This document shows positions 7,346 through 10,122 of a DNA stretch of 10,122 nt, one piece after another. The notes beneath the pieces are model-generated. The model did no database searches and was not told the DNA's origin. It saw nothing but the letters and a program-made list of their open reading frames with translations. The DNA is from an uncultured Acholeplasmataceae bacterium (GTDB taxonomy: Bacteria > Bacillota_I > Bacilli_A > Acholeplasmatales > Acholeplasmataceae). The stretch is from the NCBI GenBank assembly GCA_937983315.1, contig CALKAH010000016.1, positions 1 through 10,122 of the forward strand, in the 5' to 3' direction. Position numbers and translations under genes: made by a program. Position 1 is the first letter of the stretch; each line of letters starts with the position of its first letter.

Positions 7346-8221
7346 TTATTTACGAACCTGTGCCATAACTTCAGCTGCGAAATCTTCCTGCTTCTTTTCG
7401 ATGCCTTCGCCGACTTCAAGACGGATAAAGCTTAAGACTTGATTCTTGTTATTCTTGAGGTATTCACTCACCTTGATGTCAGGATCTTTGACGAATCCTT
7501 GATCGACAAGGCAGATGTCTTGAAGGTATTTGTTCAAACGACCGATCACCATTTTGTCAACGATGTTTGCAGGTTTACCTTCTTGAAGTGCTTGTTGAGT
7601 TAAAATATGCTTTTCATGTTCTAAGGTTTGTTGATCAACTTGAGTGCGATCGAGATATTGTGGTTTTTGAGCTGCAATATGCATCGCAATGTCTTTTGCA
7701 ACATCTTCGTTTTCAGCTGCTAAGACCGCGAGAACAGCGATACGTCCACCCATATGTTTGTATGCACCAAAACCTTGGCCAGCTTGCTTTGTGATGCGTT
7801 TAACGCGACGAAGAGAAATCTTTTCACCGATGGTTGCTGTTGCATCTGCGAGTAATGTTTCAATGGTTTTTCCATTGACTACCAGTTGAAGTGCTTCTTC
7901 ATCTGTTTTGACGTTTGACTTGACGAGTGCTTGTCCTACAGTTTCAATTAACTCAAGAAATTGTGCGTTTTTAGCCACGAAATCTGTTTCTGAATTGAGT
8001 TCATAGATGACTGCTTCATTGCCTGAAACAACCACTGAACATAGACCTTCCGCAGCGATGCGTCCAGCTTTTTTAGCTGCTTTAGCAATCCCTTTTTCTC
8101 TTAAATAATCGATGGCTTTTTCCATATCCCCTTGGGTATGTTCCAAGGCGCCTTTGCAGTCCATCATGCCTGCACCTGTTTTTTCTCTTAATTCTTTAAC
8201 CATTTGTGCTGTAATTGCCAT
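7346..8221 (-). CDS. tsf: Translation elongation factor Ts
   Basis: EF-Ts is the guanine nucleotide exchange factor that reloads EF-Tu with GTP. The 291 residues match the usual ~293 of Bacillota. The N-terminal UBA-like domain holds LREKTGAGMMDCKGAL (11-26) and AIDYLREKGIAKAAKK (37-52). NSETDFVAKN (76-85) contains the conserved Asp-Phe that inserts into EF-Tu. The C-terminal end reads VGEGIEKKQEDFAAEVMAQV. The start is ATG8221: AAGGAGG lies 8 nt before it. An in-frame ATG at 8245 would encode the Shine-Dalgarno as protein and is not conserved. It lies downstream of rpsB, separated by an 83-nt gap with a hairpin and a possible -10 box, so its expression may be partly independent of rpsB. The stop is TAA. 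Confidence 0.98.
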   Translation of the reverse strand: MAITAQMVKELREKTGAGMMDCKGALEHTQGDMEKAIDYLREKGIAKAAKKAGRIAAEGLCSVVVSGNEAVIYELNSETDFVAKNAQFLELIETVGQALVKSNVKTDEEALQLVVNGKTIETLLADATATIGEKISLRRVKRITKQAGQGFGAYKHMGGRIAVLAVLAAENEDVAKDIAMHIAAQKPQYLDRTQVDQQTLEHEKHILTQQALQEGKPANIVDKMVIGRLNKYLQDICLVDQGFVKDPDIKVSEYLKNNKNQVLSFIRLEVGEGIEKKQEDFAAEVMAQVRK

Positions 8222-8249
8222 GGGTAAATCCTCCTTTAGGTTCACTTCT

Positions 8250-8255
8250 ATTATA
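8250..8255 (-). promoter_or_regulatory. -10 element of a possible tsf promoter
   Basis: A perfect TATAAT on the minus strand lies 28 bp upstream of the tsf ATG and just after the rpsB-tsf hairpin. No convincing -35 occurs at 16-18 bp (CCCTTT at 17 bp). The predicted transcript would start near 8243 and still contain the AAGGAGG ribosome site. A promoter is plausible, but this AT-rich stretch also matches by chance easily. Confidence 0.4.
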
Positions 8256-8264
8256 TGTTATTTT

Positions 8265-8295
8265 GATAAAATAAAGGGGATAAATTATCCCCTTT
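8265..8295 (-). terminator. Terminator or attenuator between rpsB and tsf
   Basis: On the minus strand AAAGGGGATA, loop ATT and TATCCCCTTT form a perfect 10-bp stem beginning 9 nt after the rpsB stop, followed by the T-rich ATTTTATC. A partial terminator would lower tsf-pyrH-frr relative to rpsB, as reported for rpsB-tsf operons in other bacteria. The T tract is interrupted, so read-through is likely. Confidence 0.75.
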
Positions 8296-8304
8296 TTAGC
8301 AAGT

Positions 8305-9270
8305 TTATTTGAGTGCTTCAATGAGTTCTGCTTTTTTAAGGGTTGAAGTACCGGTGATGCCGCGTTCTTTAGCAAGTGCACGCAGTTCAGCAACAGTCAT
8401 TGCCTCAAGTTCTTCTGCAGTTAATCTGGATTCTACGACAACTTCTTCAGCTGCTTCTGCTTGAACTTCTTCAACTTCAACAACTGCTTCTTTTTGTCTT
8501 GCAGGTCTTTCCGTTCTTTCTGGTCTTTCGGTTCTTTCTCTCTTGGGTGCTGCTGATGTGATGGGTTCATCTTCAAACTTTTCAACAACGCCACCTTGAG
8601 CTTCGATCACTGCATTTCCCATGACCCATGCGATAAGCTTAACAGCTCTGATTGCGTCGTCATTGGCTGGAATGATGTAGTCAACATCATCGGGATCACA
8701 GTTGGTATCAACGATACCGAAGACTTTGATGTTTAATTTACGTGCTTCTAAGATTGCATTCTTTTCTTTGCGTGGGTCAACGATGAAGATCGCTTCTGGA
8801 ACTTTCTTCATTTCCTTGATACCACCTAAGAATTTTTCAAGTCTTTCACGTTCATGCTTTAATTGTTGAACTTCTTTTTTCGGAAGCTTTTCAAAAATAC
8901 CATCTGTTTCCATCTTGTAGAGATCTTGTAATCTCTTAATCCGACGACGAATGGTCTTGAAGTTGGTGAGAGTTCCACCAAGCCATCTTTGATCAACGTA
9001 GTATTGACCTGTACGATTAGCTTCTTCTTTGACTGCTTCTTGAGCTTGCTTCTTAGTACCAATGAAAAGTACCTTTCCGCCTTCTTGAACGATGTTGAAA
9101 AGTGCTTGATATGCCTTTTCGATTTCTTCAGCTGTTTTCTTTAAGTCAATGATATAAATACCATTGCGTGCAGTGAAGATGTAGGGTGCCATTTTAGGAT
9201 TCCAACGACGTGTTGCGTGTCCAAAATGTACGCCTGATTCCAATAATTGTTTCATTGAAACGACTGCCAT
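8305..9270 (-). CDS. rpsB: Ribosomal protein S2 with C-terminal SAP/Rho-N-like extension
   Basis: S2 binds 16S rRNA late in 30S assembly and helps recruit S1 where present. Residues 1-230 are canonical: [20 protein letters not shown] (6-25), [12 protein letters not shown] (35-46), [11 protein letters not shown] (94-104) and [13 protein letters not shown] (164-176). [20 protein letters not shown] (184-203) completes the core. The protein is 321 residues, about 70 longer than usual. After the core come a charged linker with a duplicated ERTERP unit (about 244-256), a Glu/Val-rich stretch (260-281), and a final module, [20 protein letters not shown] followed by [11 protein letters not shown] (291-321). 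This module has the two-helix pattern of SAP or Rho N-terminal nucleic-acid-binding motifs. The start has AAGGAG about 9 nt upstream. It is transcribed from its own promoter through a folded leader. Confidence 0.97.
   Translation of the reverse strand: MAVVSMKQLLESGVHFGHATRRWNPKMAPYIFTARNGIYIIDLKKTAEEIEKAYQALFNIVQEGGKVLFIGTKKQAQEAVKEEANRTGQYYVDQRWLGGTLTNFKTIRRRIKRLQDLYKMETDGIFEKLPKKEVQQLKHERERLEKFLGGIKEMKKVPEAIFIVDPRKEKNAILEARKLNIKVFGIVDTNCDPDDVDYIIPANDDAIRAVKLIAWVMGNAVIEAQGGVVEKFEDEPITSAAPKRERTERPERTERPARQKEAVVEVEEVQAEAAEEVVVESRLTAEELEAMTVAELRALAKERGITGTSTLKKAELIEALK
8504..8539. repeat. Tandem 18-bp duplication within rpsB
   Basis: GGTCTTTCCGTTCTTTCT (8504-8521) is followed at once by GGTCTTTCGGTTCTTTCT (8522-8539), two copies with one mismatch. 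On the coding strand they give the repeated ERTERP unit of the S2 linker. The length is a multiple of three, so the frame is kept. Copy number could vary between strains. Confidence 0.9.
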
Positions 9271-9299
9271 GTTTTAGTTCTCCTTTTCGTTTTTTCTTC

Positions 9300-9356
9300 T
9301 GCATCACTATGTATCCTCCACCCTTTAAGGGCACTTGGTGGACCAAACATGATGCA
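9300..9356 (-). promoter_or_regulatory. Structured 5' leader of rpsB, candidate autoregulatory RNA
   Basis: The minus-strand leader contains a perfect 7-bp closing stem, TGCATCA (9350-9356) with TGATGCA (9300-9306), enclosing about 43 nt. Inside, TCCACC can pair with GGTGGA (6 bp), or alternatively TTGG with CCAA and CCCT with AGGG. The folded block ends about 16 nt before the AAGGAG of rpsB. S2 represses its own mRNA in other bacteria (shown in E. coli), so a similar role is plausible here; the fold does not match any leader I can name. Confidence 0.5.
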
Positions 9357-9384
9357 TGCTTATTTTCATAGCCTTAATAAATAT

Positions 9385-9413
9385 AACATATTTAAGGTTC
9401 ATTTGCAAGTCAA
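9385..9413 (-). promoter_or_regulatory. Promoter of the rpsB-tsf-pyrH-frr operon
   Basis: The minus strand has -35 TTGACT (9408-9413, identical to that of rRNA P1), a 17-bp spacer and -10 TATGTT (9385-9390). The predicted start is near 9378, giving a leader of about 108 nt. It lies in the 178-nt gap between dut and rpsB. I see no convincing hairpin terminator after dut, so some read-through from dut is possible. Confidence 0.65.
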
Positions 9414-9448
9414 TGCATGTGGAAAAATGACAAAAAACAGTTGAAAAA

Positions 9449-9892
9449 TCAATGTCCAGACGATCCAAAGCCACCTTTTCGTTCATTCGTGCGTACTTGA
9501 TCATCGGTTGTTTTGAGGTAATGCATAAAGATCCCTTGTGCCACACGTTCCCCTTTTTTGATGGTTACTGGTTGTTCACTGATGTTCATCAAGGGAATCA
9601 TGATGTGTCCTTCATTATCAGCATTTCCGTAATAATCAGCGTCGATGATACCTACTGAATTGGACATCATCAATCCACGTTTGATGGCTAATGAAGAACG
9701 TGGAAAGATAAAGAGCGCTTCATCTTTTTGCATCATGACTTTCAAACCTGTTGGAACAAGTTTAATCGCTTTTGGTTCAATCGTGACCTCTTCAATCGAT
9801 GATAAATCATAGCCTGCAGAACTATCGGTTGCACGAATGGGAATGATGGGGTTAAGGTGCTGAAATGCAGTCACAACTTCAAATTTTCTCAT
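9449..9892 (-). CDS. dut: Deoxyuridine 5'-triphosphate nucleotidohydrolase (dUTPase)
   Basis: Dut hydrolyses dUTP to dUMP and pyrophosphate, keeping uracil out of DNA and supplying dUMP for thymidylate synthesis. The 147 residues fit the homotrimeric dUTPase family, and all five motifs are present: ATDSSAGYDL (21-30), PRSSLAIKRG (64-73), GIIDADYYGN (81-90), KGERVAQGIF (113-122) and RKGGFGSSGH (138-147). Motif III carries the catalytic Asp. Motif V has the glycine-rich P-loop-like tail, which closes over the substrate. The start is supported by AAGGAG 11 nt upstream, located inside the preceding gene, whose end overlaps dut by 14 nt. That overlap suggests co-transcription with the upstream gene. 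The stop is TGA. Motif III has a short insertion-like stretch (NADNEGH) compared with common versions. Confidence 0.97.
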   Translation of the reverse strand: MRKFEVVTAFQHLNPIIPIRATDSSAGYDLSSIEEVTIEPKAIKLVPTGLKVMMQKDEALFIFPRSSLAIKRGLMMSNSVGIIDADYYGNADNEGHIMIPLMNISEQPVTIKKGERVAQGIFMHYLKTTDDQVRTNERKGGFGSSGH

Positions 9893-10077
9893 GTTTTAAA
9901 ATCTCCTTTATATGATGAAGGACTGCATTCTCGCGAAGAAGAACGGTTTTAAGTCCTCGTTGTTGATGTCTAGCATCATACCAGACTTTTTGATTATGAT
10001 GGATAGCTTCATCGATGGATAGATAACGCGGTTCGAGACCATGAATTTGCTCTCTTTCCATCAGTTGCTGTGTCGAT
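9879..10077 (-). CDS. Unrecognised protein, C-terminal 65 residues only
   Basis: The reading frame enters from the end of genuine sequence at 10077 and ends TGA at 9879, so only the C-terminal 65 residues are present. They are polar and helix-prone, rich in His, Arg, Lys and Glu, with PRYLSIDEAIHHNQKVWYD near the middle and KEILKHEKI at the end. No membrane segment or catalytic motif is evident. The gene overlaps dut by 14 nt in another frame, suggesting a shared transcript. The apparent N-terminus (VCSSDL, from a GTG at 10094) is translated adapter, not protein. A faint likeness of PRYLSIDEA to the tail of TsaB-like proteins was considered, but the remaining 45 or so residues do not fit. Function is unknown. 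Confidence 0.75.
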
Positions 10078-10122
10078 AGATCGGAAGAGCACACGTCTGA
10101 ACTCCAGTCACCGAATACGATC
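10078..10122 (+). other. Illumina TruSeq adapter read-through, not genomic
   Basis: From 10078 the sequence is the TruSeq read-1 adapter: AGATCGGAAGAGC, then ACACGTCTGAACTCC and AGTCAC up to 10111. The next eight bases, CGAATACG (10112-10119), sit where the i7 index belongs, and ATC (10120-10122) is the start of the constant segment after the index. This is untrimmed adapter assembled onto the contig end. The biological sequence stops at 10077. Confidence 0.98.

Noticed and set aside
8222..8245. ATG8245 as the tsf start, adding MNLKEDLP
   Set aside because: The added codons encode the AAGGAGG ribosome site itself; EF-Ts homologues begin at MAITAQMVKEL.
9300..9356. T-box riboswitch upstream of rpsB (AGGGTGGA resembles the T-box core)
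   Set aside because: The ACCGCG half of the T-box core is absent, there is no terminator pair, and rpsB is not a known T-box target.
6000..9420. ATGCATG found three times, always in gaps near promoters (6004-6010, 9352-9358, 9413-9419)
   Set aside because: A 7-mer is expected about once in a window of this size on two strands, and the copies have different positions relative to the promoters, so no shared function can be supported.

Overview
The window is a run of conserved bacterial housekeeping genes, all read from the minus strand. In transcription order (right to left) they are: the 3' end of an unrecognised gene, dut, rpsB, tsf, pyrH, frr, uppS, cdsA, dxr, rseP, then the promoter and 5' three quarters of a 16S rRNA gene. 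The order frr-uppS-cdsA-dxr-rseP is the classic Bacillota (Firmicutes) arrangement. The 16S stretch around GAACGACGAAGTACTTCGG followed by ATGTAAAGTTCTTTTA reads like the Acholeplasma/Izemoplasma side of the Mollicutes, with a very short helix 6. TGA is a genuine stop here (rseP, cdsA, uppS, dut, and the ATGA overlaps), so this is not a code-4 Mycoplasma. The taxonomic call is inference from memory of 16S signatures, not a search.

Layout: 1-1183 16S rRNA (3' part missing at the window edge). 1184-1565 rRNA leader with two tandem sigma-A-type promoters, a boxA-like site, and the terminator of the upstream operon. 1566-5883 the envelope/isoprenoid operon uppS-cdsA-dxr-rseP, tightly packed with two ATGA overlaps. 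5884-6048 a strong frr terminator, then a separate promoter and a hairpin-rich leader for uppS. 6049-9270 the translation/nucleotide block rpsB-tsf-pyrH-frr, with a terminator-like hairpin between rpsB and tsf. 9271-9448 promoter and structured leader of rpsB. 9449-9892 dut. 9879-10077 a truncated upstream gene. 10078-10122 Illumina adapter sequence, not genome.

The genes fall into two functional sets. rpsB, tsf, pyrH and frr supply ribosome assembly, EF-Tu recycling, UDP synthesis and ribosome recycling. uppS, cdsA, dxr and rseP supply the first committed MEP isoprenoid step, the C55 lipid carrier, CDP-diacylglycerol for phospholipids, and an intramembrane protease. Terminators and promoters in the gaps suggest the sets are controlled separately although adjacent.

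I do not see a previously undescribed multi-gene system, mobile element or CRISPR array. The points most worth a second look are the adapter read-through that creates a false protein N-terminus, ribosomal protein S2 carrying a repeat-bearing linker and a SAP/Rho-N-like C-terminal module, the folded leader of rpsB, and the uppS leader, whose Shine-Dalgarno is far from the start with hairpins around it and a 15-codon mini-ORF ending on the start codon. The adapter at one end and the break inside 16S at the other suggest that the window is a complete short contig.
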